Assembly (NCBI GenBank): GCA_050633585.1
Contig: JBOEGT010000034.1
Coordinates: forward strand, 1-64,000
DNA length: 64,000 bases
DNA from: CALKZN01 sp050633585
Lineage (GTDB): Bacteria; Pseudomonadota; Gammaproteobacteria; Arenicellales; Arenicellaceae
Direction: 5' to 3'
Part shown: piece by piece, positions 16,749 to 26,223 of the stretch
How positions within the stretch are numbered: position 1 is the stretch's first letter
Layout of the letters: every line of letters begins with the position of its first letter
The notes under the pieces: model-generated
Databases searched by the model: none
What the model was told of the DNA's origin: nothing
The model's input: the letters and a program-made list of their open reading frames with translations, nothing else
Translations under genes and position numbers: made by a program

Positions 16749-18881
16749 TTAGCCTGCAACAATGGCGTTTGGTTTTCTTGCTTTTAACTGCTCTAAGAAG
16801 TCACTTAAAATTTCAGCGGCTTCTTTTTGAAAAACTCTATCCCAATGTTTATCGCCATCGGGCAGGTCTTTATTTGAATCCTTGATAGTGGATTCATCAA
16901 CTTCACTAAGGTTTAAAGATTTTCGGTACTCATTGAGTTGGTTGATACTCTCGAGCTCTTGAGCCATAGCCCATGATTTTCGTTTGTCTTCTGCCAGAGG
17001 AACAGTTTTCAAATCATTATTTACTTTACGTTGTAATGCATTTTGCTTTAAAAAAGTAAATGCTGGCGACGTTTTTGCTCGCATTAAGTGTAATTGATTT
17101 AAGTTTTCTACTGTGCTGCTGAAGGTTGAACTCTCATCTAATGCGGCGTCAATTTGGCTCCATGGTAAGGCATTATCAAGCATGCCCTCACCATAATCAC
17201 CTCGATCACCAATATCTAATACAATATCTGGCTCAACGCCTTTTACTTGAGTGCTAGAGCCATTGACACGGAAAAACTGTTGGATGGTGAGTTTTAGAGT
17301 GCTGCTGACTTCGTTTCTTTTCAAGCGTTTCAGCGGTTGTGTCGTCTGAACAGTGCCTTTACCAAATGTTCTTTCGCCAATAATAATGCCTCGTCCATAG
17401 TCTTTAATGGCTCCAGCAAAAATTTCCGACGCCGAGGCGCTACCTTTGTCAACGAGCACAGCAAGAGGCCCATCGTAAGCGGTGCCCGCATCAGTGTCAT
17501 CAAGTTGAACGGAACGCTCATCCGAGGCTTGGACTTGTACAACAGGGCCTTCATCAATAAATAAACCTGTCAAGTTAATGGCTTCACGTAAATAACCGCC
17601 GCCATTGCCTCTTAGATCAAGAATAAGTCCATCAAGCTCTCCAGTATTTTGAGCTTCCTTGATGAGTCTGGCTACGTCATGGCTAGTGCTGACTACTTTA
17701 TTTTCTCCGGATGAATCGCGCTCCTGCTTTGCATAGAAAGATGGGATCTCTATGACCGCAAAACGTTTGTCATTGATGGTTTGATATTCAAGTTGTGCCG
17801 CGCTGTCTTCTAAATTAATGATATCTCTGACAAGTGAAATGGTTTCAGGAGTGCTGCCCAACGGGCTATCTGCTCTGAGAAGTTGCAGATAAACAGTCGT
17901 GCCTTTTTTCCCACGGATTTGTTTGACGACGTCCATTAAGCGCCAGCCAGTAACATCTTCAATGGCGTCTTCAGTTTGGCCAACGCCGACAATTTTGTCA
18001 TCTACACTTAATTTGTTGCTCTTGCTTGCCGGGCCGCCAACAATTATTTTGCGGATAATCGTGTAGTCATTTTCGCTTTGAAGGGATGCACCAATGCCTT
18101 CGAGTGATAGTGATAAGTTAATTCGGAAATTTTCAGCAGTCACACGTGACATATATTGTGTATGAGGGCCTACTTCACGCATAAACGCGTTGAGATAAAA
18201 TTCAAACACTTCTTCGGCATTGGTTTGCCAGATAATGTTGGCGTGCCGTGTATATCGCTTTTTTAGGTTTTCTCGAATCGTGTCTTCAGGTGTTTTATCT
18301 AGGCGTTGGATGATGACGGCGTTTTTAACACGTTTTCGCCAGATATCGTTCATTTCAGCCGTATTTTTTGGCCAATTGCTGTCAGACCTATCTAATAAAT
18401 AGTCTTCGTCTATCGTGAAGTCAAAGCCTTTTTCGAGTAAGTCGATTGCGTAGTCTTGGCGCTCTCTTATGCGCTTTCTTAATACCTTATAGATATCAAA
18501 ACCTAGTTGTGGGTTGCCTTGTTTGAATTGGTTATCGATATCGAGTTCATTGAGTTTGAATTTTTCGATGTCGCTGGCATAAAAGTATTGTTTGTTTGGA
18601 TCTAATGTATCAAGGTATCGCTTGAGTACTTTTTGAGATAATTCATCATTTAAGTTGATGTCTTTATAATGATTTTTATCGATGTACCTTAATGACACTA
18701 ATAAATCAATTTGCATTTCCCGTGTTGTTCTGAGGGTATCTTCGGGCACGGGCTGATAGTCAGCGAGTGATAAATTGCTAGAAACAAGCAGGCCAATAAA
18801 GAGAGAGCTCATCACACAATAGCGACGGATGTTAGGAAATGGGCTTAAATTTTCTCTTATTGTCCTCTCATATCTTGTCAT
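16749..18881 (-). CDS. prc: carboxy-terminal (tail-specific) protease
   Basis: A 710-residue periplasmic S41 peptidase, similar in length to E. coli Prc/Tsp, which processes envelope proteins by their C-termini. An N-terminal signal region (about 20-40) is followed by a helical domain, a PDZ domain (about 255-335) and the protease core. The catalytic Ser lies in SASASE at 481-486 and Lys at 508 (FGKGT). The LRGNGGGYL loop is at 423-431. It is 68 bases downstream of prlC on the same strand. Confidence 0.95.
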   Translation of the reverse strand: MTRYERTIRENLSPFPNIRRYCVMSSLFIGLLVSSNLSLADYQPVPEDTLRTTREMQIDLLVSLRYIDKNHYKDINLNDELSQKVLKRYLDTLDPNKQYFYASDIEKFKLNELDIDNQFKQGNPQLGFDIYKVLRKRIRERQDYAIDLLEKGFDFTIDEDYLLDRSDSNWPKNTAEMNDIWRKRVKNAVIIQRLDKTPEDTIRENLKKRYTRHANIIWQTNAEEVFEFYLNAFMREVGPHTQYMSRVTAENFRINLSLSLEGIGASLQSENDYTIIRKIIVGGPASKSNKLSVDDKIVGVGQTEDAIEDVTGWRLMDVVKQIRGKKGTTVYLQLLRADSPLGSTPETISLVRDIINLEDSAAQLEYQTINDKRFAVIEIPSFYAKQERDSSGENKVVSTSHDVARLIKEAQNTGELDGLILDLRGNGGGYLREAINLTGLFIDEGPVVQVQASDERSVQLDDTDAGTAYDGPLAVLVDKGSASASEIFAGAIKDYGRGIIIGERTFGKGTVQTTQPLKRLKRNEVSSTLKLTIQQFFRVNGSSTQVKGVEPDIVLDIGDRGDYGEGMLDNALPWSQIDAALDESSTFSSTVENLNQLHLMRAKTSPAFTFLKQNALQRKVNNDLKTVPLAEDKRKSWAMAQELESINQLNEYRKSLNLSEVDESTIKDSNKDLPDGDKHWDRVFQKEAAEILSDFLEQLKARKPNAIVAG

Positions 18882-18949
18882 GATGTCTCCAGTATTAATT
18901 GTTAATGGTTTCGAAGCGCCCCAACTTACTTTAAATGGTATTACCCAGT

Positions 18950-21019
18950 TTATAGCAAGCCAGTACTTTTTAGCAAAGCTTTTACTTCTGGTTGTCGGCC
19001 GCGGAATTTCTTGAACATCTCTGAAGCTTCGGGCACACCGCCTTGAGAAAGGATGCTTTCTTTGAATGCAGACCCAGTCTTAGCGTTGAAAATACCTTCT
19101 TCTTCAAAACGACCAAAAGCATCGGCAGATAGCACTTCGGCCCACTTATAGCTGTAATAACCCGCCGCATAACCTCCTGCAAAAATGTGGGAAAAACTGC
19201 ATTGAAAGCGATGATATTCTGGCGTTTTGACCACGGAAAATTTGTTTCTGGCTTGGTTTAAAATATCTTGTACTGAACGTGTTTCTTCTTGGTCTATTGT
19301 GGCTTGTGCATGTAGATTGATATCAAACAAGGAGAACTCAAGTTGCCTGATAGTTTGCATGCCTGTTTGAAAATGTTTAGCTGCTAGCATTTTATCTAGC
19401 ATGTCTTGAGGTAGCGGTTCTCCAGTTTCATAGTGGCCACTGATTAGTGGGATTGATTCTGGGTGCCAGCACCAGTTTTCTAAGAATTGGCTTGGTAACT
19501 CTACCGCATCCCAAGCGACACCGTTAATGCCCGCAAGGCTCATTTCATCGACGGTTGTTAATAAATGATGCAAGGTGTGGCCAAATTCATGGAATAACGT
19601 TTCTACTTCTTCATGCGTTAGAAGTGCGGGCTTTCCGCTAGTGGCGGGTGTGAAGTTGCACGTTAAGTATGCGACAGGAAGAGAGTGTTGTTTATTCGAA
19701 TGTTGCCGATGGCGGCACACACCCATCCAGGCTCCGCCCCGCTTGTTTGGCCTTGCATAAAGGTCAGCGAATAGCTGCCCTATGAGTACATCATTATTAT
19801 CTTTTAGGTCGAATACTAAGACGTCATCATGCCATGTTTGCGTATCCATGTTCTCTTGTAAACGAATGCCAAATAGGCGATTTACGACATTAAACATCCC
19901 TTGGATTACTGTTTCAACAGGGAAGAAAGGCTTGATCGTTTCGCTATCTAGTTCGTACTGATGCAGCTTTAATTTTTCAGCATAGTAGCTGTAGTCCCAA
20001 GGGTTTAGTGTGCCCGCGGAGTAATGGCTACTCGCGAATGCATGAAGGTCATGTAGCTCTTCTTTTGCCTTGGGTTTTGCATGCTCTGCAATTTGCTGCA
20101 AGAAGTCGTCAATCTGTTCAACGTTGTCAGCCATTTTGGTGACCAATGCAAGCTCAGCATAATTTTGAAATCCTAGCAGCTCAGCTTTTTCTTGACGTAA
20201 GGTTAAAATTTTATCGATAACTGGTTCATTATCATAGCGAGTCTCAGGCTCTCCATTTAGGTTGATACTTAATCGACTCGCCCGAGTGGCATATGCCTGA
20301 TACATTTGTTCGCGAATTTGTGCGGAATCAGCATATTTCATTATCACCATGTAAGATGGAATATCTAAACCAAATCGATAACCTTGCTGGTCGTGGCGAT
20401 GCGCATTGGTTTGTGCAAGTTCTAGCGCATAATCAGGAATGCCTGAGAGTTCTTTGATGTCGGTAACCAACAAATACCAGTTTTGAGTCGCATCTAATAA
20501 GTTTTGTTCAAATTGGGTTTGTTGCTTGGACAAGGATTGGGCGATTTCTGCGAAGCGCTTTTTATCGCTGTCTGATAATTCGGCGCCAGATAGCCTGAAA
20601 TCTCGGATCGTATTGTTGACGATTTTCTGTTGGGCGGCATTTAGTGTTGAAAAATCATGCCGAGCAGCGATATTTTTATAGCCTTGGTAAAGCGCCAAAT
20701 TTTGCGCCAGCGCGGTATGGAAAGCGGTTAGCTTTTCTTGGCCTGCTTGGTAGACTTCACGCAATTCACTTGAATCCATCACGGAGTTTAGATGTGAAAC
20801 AGTTGACCAAATATTATCCAAGCTAAGATCAATATCTTCTAGTTTTGCAGCAAAATTATCCCAGGTCGCTTCTGATGCTTGAGCTTCAAGGGTTTGAATT
20901 GCTTCTTTAGCGTCATTCAATACGGTGTTTAGAGCCGGTAGTACATGTTCTGCTCTAATATCGCTAAATGATGGTAAATGTTGCTTGTTCAACAATGGGT
21001 TTGTTAATTTATCTGTCAC
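18950..21019 (-). CDS. prlC: oligopeptidase A
   Basis: A 689-residue cytoplasmic zinc metallopeptidase of family M3, which degrades short peptides including cleaved signal peptides. The zinc motif HEFGH is at 477-481, with the third ligand Glu expected at 507 (VELPSQ). Length matches E. coli PrlC (680). It is separated from upstream lysA by 174 bases that contain an 11-bp inverted repeat. Confidence 0.96.
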   Translation of the reverse strand: MTDKLTNPLLNKQHLPSFSDIRAEHVLPALNTVLNDAKEAIQTLEAQASEATWDNFAAKLEDIDLSLDNIWSTVSHLNSVMDSSELREVYQAGQEKLTAFHTALAQNLALYQGYKNIAARHDFSTLNAAQQKIVNNTIRDFRLSGAELSDSDKKRFAEIAQSLSKQQTQFEQNLLDATQNWYLLVTDIKELSGIPDYALELAQTNAHRHDQQGYRFGLDIPSYMVIMKYADSAQIREQMYQAYATRASRLSINLNGEPETRYDNEPVIDKILTLRQEKAELLGFQNYAELALVTKMADNVEQIDDFLQQIAEHAKPKAKEELHDLHAFASSHYSAGTLNPWDYSYYAEKLKLHQYELDSETIKPFFPVETVIQGMFNVVNRLFGIRLQENMDTQTWHDDVLVFDLKDNNDVLIGQLFADLYARPNKRGGAWMGVCRHRQHSNKQHSLPVAYLTCNFTPATSGKPALLTHEEVETLFHEFGHTLHHLLTTVDEMSLAGINGVAWDAVELPSQFLENWCWHPESIPLISGHYETGEPLPQDMLDKMLAAKHFQTGMQTIRQLEFSLFDINLHAQATIDQEETRSVQDILNQARNKFSVVKTPEYHRFQCSFSHIFAGGYAAGYYSYKWAEVLSADAFGRFEEEGIFNAKTGSAFKESILSQGGVPEASEMFKKFRGRQPEVKALLKSTGLL

Positions 21020-21127
21020 ACTATATTCCTGTTTGTTGTTTGGCTAGTCTCAAAATACCTATATCATCTGGGGACTAAGACCGTTGATGCAAGCAAATGC
21101 TCACTTCCTTTTGTTGTAATCTCCATG

Positions 21128-21156
21128 GTTTTCTTAATGATACTGATTAAGAAAAC
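21128..21156. repeat. 11-bp inverted repeat between lysA and prlC
   Basis: GTTTTCTTAAT and ATTAAGAAAAC are perfect inverted arms around GATACTG. The site is AT-rich and lies 38 bases past the lysA end and about 110 bases before prlC on the minus strand. No U-tract follows on either strand, so it may be an operator or a 3'-end hairpin rather than a terminator. Confidence 0.5.
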
Positions 21157-21193
21157 TAATGATTACATCAATTGTTTTAGCTTTTTGTTTATA

Positions 21194-22453
21194 TTACCAA
21201 TCAGCAAGTGATTCTGATGCAAAGAGCTCCGCTGTTTTTTCCCTTTTGCGAACAATTTGCCATTTTTCACCGTTGACTAATACTTCTGCGGCTCGGGGTC
21301 TTGTGTTGTAGTTTGAACTCATCGTAAAACCATAAGCGCCAGCAGAGTGAATGGCCAATAAATCGCCAGGCAGTAAGGCTAAATGCCTGTCTTTTCCGAG
21401 AATGTCTCCGGTTTCGCAGACGGGGCCAACCACATCATACACGGCTTCGGGTGTATTCTTTTCTGGCGTGGATACTGGGGAGATGGTGTGCCATGCACCA
21501 TAAAGTGATGGTCGCATCAAATCATTCATGGCGGCATCAATGATGGCAAAATTTTTATCAGTGTTTTCTTTTAAGTAAGCAACTTCAGTGACTAAAATGC
21601 CCGCGTTTCCAGCAATTGACCTGCCTGGTTCAATGGAGATAGGTAAATTGAGGCCCGCTTCAGAGAGAGTGTTAAGTAACGCGTGGATCACTTCTTGTTG
21701 CGAAGGTGGGGTTTCATCATGGTAAACAATGCCATAACCGCCGCCAAGATCAAGATGCTTAATCTCGATGTCCATTTCTGCTAATGTTTTAACGAGTGAT
21801 ATGACTCTATCTAACGCATCGACAAACGGTGTTGTTGTTGTGATTTGTGAGCCAATGTGGCAAGCAATACCTAACACTTCAATGTGGCTCGCGGCCTTTG
21901 CTTGTTGAAAAACACGTAAGGCATCTTGCATGGAGACGCCGAATTTAGCTTCTTCAAGGCCAGTTGAAATATAAGGATGTGTTTGCGGATCTACATCTGG
22001 GTTGACTCTAACTGAGATAGGTGCAATTTTTCCAATTTCAGCGGCAACAGATTGGACTCGATCTAATTCGGCTGGTGATTCAATGTTGATTGAGCGGACG
22101 CCTTGCTCCAAGGCAAAGGCTAATTCAGCTCTTGATTTAGCGACGCCTGAAAAAAATACTTTGCTTGGATCTCCGCCGGCTGCAATGACTCGCTCAAGCT
22201 CGCCGCCTGAAACGATGTCGAAGCCGGCACCTAACTTAGCGAGTGTGCCAAGTACGCCGATATTAGAATTGGCTTTTACTGCAAAGCATACTAGGTGAGG
22301 GTGTTCACCAAAGGCACGGTCATAACCAAGCCAAGCATTTTCTAATGCCGCTTTTGAGTATATGTAGCAAGGTGTCCCGACTTCTTTAGCGATGTCTTTT
22401 ACAGGCACATTTTCAGCATGCAATGTGTCATTACGAACAGTAAACGCATTCAT
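21194..22453 (-). CDS. lysA: diaminopimelate decarboxylase
   Basis: A 419-residue PLP enzyme of fold type III that decarboxylates meso-diaminopimelate to lysine. The PLP lysine is K60 in CFAVKANSN. Other family motifs are the HIGSQ segment near 200 and EPGRSI near 282. It follows the small lipoprotein gene lptM by 42 bases, the conserved lptM-lysA pairing of gammaproteobacteria; dapF, which often follows, is not here. Confidence 0.97.
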   Translation of the reverse strand: MNAFTVRNDTLHAENVPVKDIAKEVGTPCYIYSKAALENAWLGYDRAFGEHPHLVCFAVKANSNIGVLGTLAKLGAGFDIVSGGELERVIAAGGDPSKVFFSGVAKSRAELAFALEQGVRSINIESPAELDRVQSVAAEIGKIAPISVRVNPDVDPQTHPYISTGLEEAKFGVSMQDALRVFQQAKAASHIEVLGIACHIGSQITTTTPFVDALDRVISLVKTLAEMDIEIKHLDLGGGYGIVYHDETPPSQQEVIHALLNTLSEAGLNLPISIEPGRSIAGNAGILVTEVAYLKENTDKNFAIIDAAMNDLMRPSLYGAWHTISPVSTPEKNTPEAVYDVVGPVCETGDILGKDRHLALLPGDLLAIHSAGAYGFTMSSNYNTRPRAAEVLVNGEKWQIVRKREKTAELFASESLADW

Positions 22454-22495
22454 AAATATGGGAAGGTATTTTGGAGGTGTTTATTGGTGGTGAAG

Positions 22496-22648
22496 TTAAA
22501 GCTGTTTTTTAATGCTTTTATCATCAACTTCCGCTTGTTTGGCATCTTGGTTAGGTTGCTCTGGTAAGAACAGGTCGCCTTTGTTGCCACAAGCAGCAAT
22601 AAATAAAGCAGAAAGAAGTATTAAAGTCGCGGTTTTTGCTGTTTTCAT
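22496..22648 (-). CDS. lptM: LptM-type small lipoprotein (YifL-like)
   Basis: A 50-residue ORF, too short for many gene callers. It has a signal peptide and lipobox ending IAAC with the acylated Cys at 20. The next residues, GNKGDLFLPEQ, match the CGxKGPLYLP motif of the YifL/LptM family, which helps the LPS translocon LptDE mature in the outer membrane. It directly precedes lysA, its usual position. The rest of the protein is charged and probably disordered. Confidence 0.85.
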   Translation of the reverse strand: MKTAKTATLILLSALFIAACGNKGDLFLPEQPNQDAKQAEVDDKSIKKQL

Positions 22649-22707
22649 GGTCGTTCGTCAGTTATTTGTTTTATTGGTTGATTATAAGCGGCAGACATCA
22701 AGATTGT

Positions 22708-22760
22708 AAAAAGAGAATTAGATTGTATACGTGTCGTTGCGCCTATTGTGTCTAATCTCT
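22708..22760 (-). terminator. probable argH terminator
   Basis: On the minus strand, AGAGATTAGA (22760-22751) can pair with TCTAATTCTCT (22722-22712) with one bulge, then TTTTTAC follows. The loop of 28 bases is long for an intrinsic terminator, so this is moderately supported. Confidence 0.5.
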
Positions 22761-22772
22761 AGAAATTATAAT

Positions 22773-24176
22773 TTAAATGGTTTCTCGCATTGCTTTTAAA
22801 GCTTCTGCAACTCTTGTTGGCGCAGTTCCGCCGAAGTGATCACGAGATTGAATAGAGCCTTCTAAGCTTAAAATAGCATAGACATCGTTATCGATCATGC
22901 TACCGAAAGTTTGTAACTGTTCTAGGCTAATATCGGATAACTGTTGTTCGTTATTAATAGCATAGTTCACGACTTTGCCAACAATTTCATGGGCATCACG
23001 AAAAGGCACTTTTTTGCCGACTAGGTACTCCGCTAAATCTGTTGCTGTCGCATAACCTCCGAGTGCGGCCTGATACATGCGATCGCGTTTAACACTAATT
23101 GCTGGAATCATGGCCGCGAATACTGGCAGAACAATTTCCAACGTATCGACCACATCAAATAAAGGTTCTTTGTCTTCTTGGTTGTCGCGATTATAGGCGA
23201 GAGGTTGAGATTTCATTAGCGTCAGTAGCGCGGTTAAATCGCCATATACACGAGCGCTCTTACCTCTCACTAGTTCAGCGATGTCTGGGTTTTTTTTCTG
23301 AGGCATGATGCTTGAGCCAGTGCAATATGCGTCACCAATATCGATGAACTTATACGCTTCTGACATCCACAAAATGATTTCTTCGCACATGCGAGATAGG
23401 TGCATCATTAATATGGCGCCGTTGCTGGCAAACTCAATGGCAAAATCACGATCTGAAACCGCGTCGAGAGAGTTGCGAGTTGGTGCGGCAAAACCTAATA
23501 ATTCGCACGTAATGGACCTGTCAATTGGAAAGCTTGTGCCAGCAAGGGCTGCCGAACCTAAAGGCATAACGTTGATACGGCTGCGAGTGCTCAATACGCG
23601 TTCTTTGTCACGTTGCAGCATTTCACACCAAGCCAGCATGTGATGCGCAAAGCTAATAGGCTGCGCAACTTGTAAATGCGTGAAACCAGGCATGATGGTA
23701 TTCACTTCTGGCTCGGCTAAATCAACGAGTGCGGTTTGTAGTGTGCTCAGTAGTTCGACAAGATGATCGCTGCGGTCACGCAAATATAAGCGTATATCTG
23801 TAGCGACTTGGTCGTTTCTTGATCTCCCTGTATGTAACTTTTTGCCGGCTTCCCCAATGTCTTTGGTAAGCCGTGCTTCAATGTTCATATGCACATCTTC
23901 AAGCGCGGTAGACCAAGTAAAATTCCCGGCTTGAATGTCTGCAAGAATATTACCAAGTCCTGAGATAATAGCATCTCGCTCTTCACTGGTTAAAACACCC
24001 ACTGAGGCAAGCATAGTCGCATGTGCAATAGAGCCACGAATATCGTGTTCATAAAGCCTTGCATCAAAGCTGATAGATTCAGAAAATTGTTCTACTAACT
24101 CATCAGTAGACTGTTGAAAACGGCCGCCCCACATTTTTTTGTTTGCGGCGTCTTGATTAGGTTGTTTCTGAGACAT
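22773..24176 (-). CDS. argH: argininosuccinate lyase
   Basis: A 467-residue fumarase-superfamily enzyme that splits argininosuccinate to arginine and fumarate. The family signature GSSIMPQKKNPD is present, as are the N-terminal KMWGGRF and the TGRSRNDQVATD segments. I chose the ATG at 24176 (MSQKQPNQ); an in-frame TTG at 24197 would add seven residues. It is divergent from hemC across about 190 bases. Confidence 0.96.
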   Translation of the reverse strand: MSQKQPNQDAANKKMWGGRFQQSTDELVEQFSESISFDARLYEHDIRGSIAHATMLASVGVLTSEERDAIISGLGNILADIQAGNFTWSTALEDVHMNIEARLTKDIGEAGKKLHTGRSRNDQVATDIRLYLRDRSDHLVELLSTLQTALVDLAEPEVNTIMPGFTHLQVAQPISFAHHMLAWCEMLQRDKERVLSTRSRINVMPLGSAALAGTSFPIDRSITCELLGFAAPTRNSLDAVSDRDFAIEFASNGAILMMHLSRMCEEIILWMSEAYKFIDIGDAYCTGSSIMPQKKNPDIAELVRGKSARVYGDLTALLTLMKSQPLAYNRDNQEDKEPLFDVVDTLEIVLPVFAAMIPAISVKRDRMYQAALGGYATATDLAEYLVGKKVPFRDAHEIVGKVVNYAINNEQQLSDISLEQLQTFGSMIDNDVYAILSLEGSIQSRDHFGGTAPTRVAEALKAMRETI

Positions 24177-24368
24177 ACGTGGTTTGTGTTTTAACAATAA
24201 AAGTAAAGATTGGATTATACCTTTTTAATCCTTCCTAAAGAACCGTATAATTCTAGCGGCGTGATTTTTTTAACTGTTCCCTTTATCTAGTAACCACCCA
24301 TGTTTTAAATGATGAAATATTGGCTGTTGGAAAGCCCATTTAACCCTGAAAATTTAAAGAGTAAATAA

Positions 24369-25301
24369 GTGACTCAAACTGAAAATAAAGCTTTACGAAT
24401 CGCCACTCGCAACAGTCCGCTAGCTATGTGGCAGGCACATTTTATACGCGACTGCCTGCAAGCATCTCACGCAGGTTTAGACGTCGAGATTGTAGGAATG
24501 ACGACAAAAGGTGATCAAATTTTAGATCGTTCCTTATCTAAAGTCGGTGGGAAAGGGTTGTTCATGAAGGAGCTTGAGGAAGCGCTGTTAGATGGGAGGG
24601 CTGATATTGCGGTGCATTCCATGAAAGATGTGACTGTAGATTTACCCGAAGGTTTGGAAATTAGCTGTGTGTGTGAACGTGAGACGCCAAATGACGCATT
24701 TGTTTCAAACCATTTTAAGACGTTAAGTGATCTTCCGACAGGCGCTGTGGTAGGGACATCCAGTCTGCGCCGAAGTGCTCAATTGAAACACCATTTTCCA
24801 CATTTAACGATTGAGGGGTTGCGTGGCAATGTGAATACGCGGTTGCGAAAATTGGATGAAGGTCAATACGATGCCATTATTTTAGCGGCCGCAGGTTTGA
24901 TACGGTTGGGTTTTGAAAAAAGGATCGCAGATCTTATTGACGTTGAGGAGAGTTTGCCAGCCGTGGGACAAGGCATTGTGGGCGTGGAGTGTCGAGTAAG
25001 TGATGAGCAGACAAAAGCCTTGCTTAGTGTATTAAACAATAAGGAGTCTGAGGTGTGTATTCGTGCTGAAAGACAAATGAATGCACGTCTAGAAGGAGGT
25101 TGTTCGGTGCCAATTGCAGGCTTTGCTCGGCTTCAAAATGGGGTGTTGACGTTAAAAGGAGCCGTTGGTGATGTGGAAAATGGCCATTTGCTCTTGGCGC
25201 AAGCGCAGGGCAGCGCCAGTCAAGCGGTAGAGTTAGGTGAACAGGTCGCAAATGAATTGTTGGCTCAAGGGGCAAAAGCGCTAATTGCGAAAGCGCAATA
25301 A
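24369..25301 (+). CDS. hemC: hydroxymethylbilane synthase (porphobilinogen deaminase)
   Basis: A 310-residue enzyme that joins four porphobilinogens into hydroxymethylbilane. The dipyrromethane cofactor is attached at C245 in the LEGGCSVPIAGF motif. Substrate-binding arginines lie in GTSSLRRSAQL (129-139) and GNVNTRLRKL. The start is GTG at 24369, which gives the standard N-terminus ALRIATRNSPLAMWQA. It begins the hemC-hemD-hemX-hemY cluster. Confidence 0.96.
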   Translation: MTQTENKALRIATRNSPLAMWQAHFIRDCLQASHAGLDVEIVGMTTKGDQILDRSLSKVGGKGLFMKELEEALLDGRADIAVHSMKDVTVDLPEGLEISCVCERETPNDAFVSNHFKTLSDLPTGAVVGTSSLRRSAQLKHHFPHLTIEGLRGNVNTRLRKLDEGQYDAIILAAAGLIRLGFEKRIADLIDVEESLPAVGQGIVGVECRVSDEQTKALLSVLNNKESEVCIRAERQMNARLEGGCSVPIAGFARLQNGVLTLKGAVGDVENGHLLLAQAQGSASQAVELGEQVANELLAQGAKALIAKAQ

Positions 25302-25323
25302 AATATGGTTAGTATGTGAATAG

Positions 25324-26100
25324 ATGATGAGAATTTTACTGACTAGAAGCGCCTTGCATAATATGTTGCTGCATAGTGCGTTGAAAGAAGGGATGTCTGA
25401 TCGTGATTTGATCGTTTTGGAAGCGCCATTATTGGAGCAAGTCCCTATGATTAATTCGGAAGAGAATTTGGCGGTTTTTTTACAAGATAAAGAAATAACT
25501 GAAGCTATTTTTATTTCTCCATCATCTGTTGAGTTTGGCGTAAAAAAGGTATTGCAGAGTATGGAGCTCTCAAGAGTGTTTGCCGTTGGAAAAGGCACAG
25601 CAAATATGTTGAAAAACCATATGGATAGCTTTGATGATCTAGCAATGCAAGATGTATCAATAATATATCCGGATAAAGCAGTAGGTTCTAACGCATTGTT
25701 AAGTTTGCCGGAAATGCATACCTTGTCAGGTAAACAAGTGTTGATTGTGACAGGTGCTGAAGGCAAACCTTTTTTGGAAAAAAAATTATTATCAAGAGGT
25801 GTCAAAGTGAGTCGTTGGGAGTGCTACCAGCGACAAAAGCCTGTGCAGTTAAAACAGCAACTATCTGAGGTTTTTCAGCAATCTTTAGATTATGTTTTTT
25901 TGCATAGCGCGCATGCAGCACAGCATTTTTTAACATCTATGCCTGAGCATGTTTCTTCAACATCGATAACAGCAATTGTGGGAGCCCAAGCTATCGCTGA
26001 TGAGCTTGTGAAGTCTGGGTGGGAGGGGGTGATTTGTGTTGCCAATTCGCCTATGCCGAAAGATATGTCTGTAGCTTTCAGCGCTCAGTTACAGGATTAG
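25324..26100 (+). CDS. hemD: uroporphyrinogen-III synthase
   Basis: A 258-residue HemD that cyclises hydroxymethylbilane with inversion of ring D. The family is poorly conserved; identification rests on the N-terminus ILLTRS, the internal FISPSSVEFG and VLIVTGAEGK segments, and on position 22 bases after hemC. Two adjacent ATG codons (25324, 25327) can serve as start. Confidence 0.9.
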   Translation: MMRILLTRSALHNMLLHSALKEGMSDRDLIVLEAPLLEQVPMINSEENLAVFLQDKEITEAIFISPSSVEFGVKKVLQSMELSRVFAVGKGTANMLKNHMDSFDDLAMQDVSIIYPDKAVGSNALLSLPEMHTLSGKQVLIVTGAEGKPFLEKKLLSRGVKVSRWECYQRQKPVQLKQQLSEVFQQSLDYVFLHSAHAAQHFLTSMPEHVSSTSITAIVGAQAIADELVKSGWEGVICVANSPMPKDMSVAFSAQLQD

Positions 26101-26223
26101 CATAGCAAGTGCCATGTGAGACATGCAAAATTTATTGCCTTTCTTTGCTTTGTTTAACATCTGCTCTTTGGGGATTGTGTTAAATTAGAAGGCTAAGAAC
26201 AAATTATTGAGTGTGATCAAATC

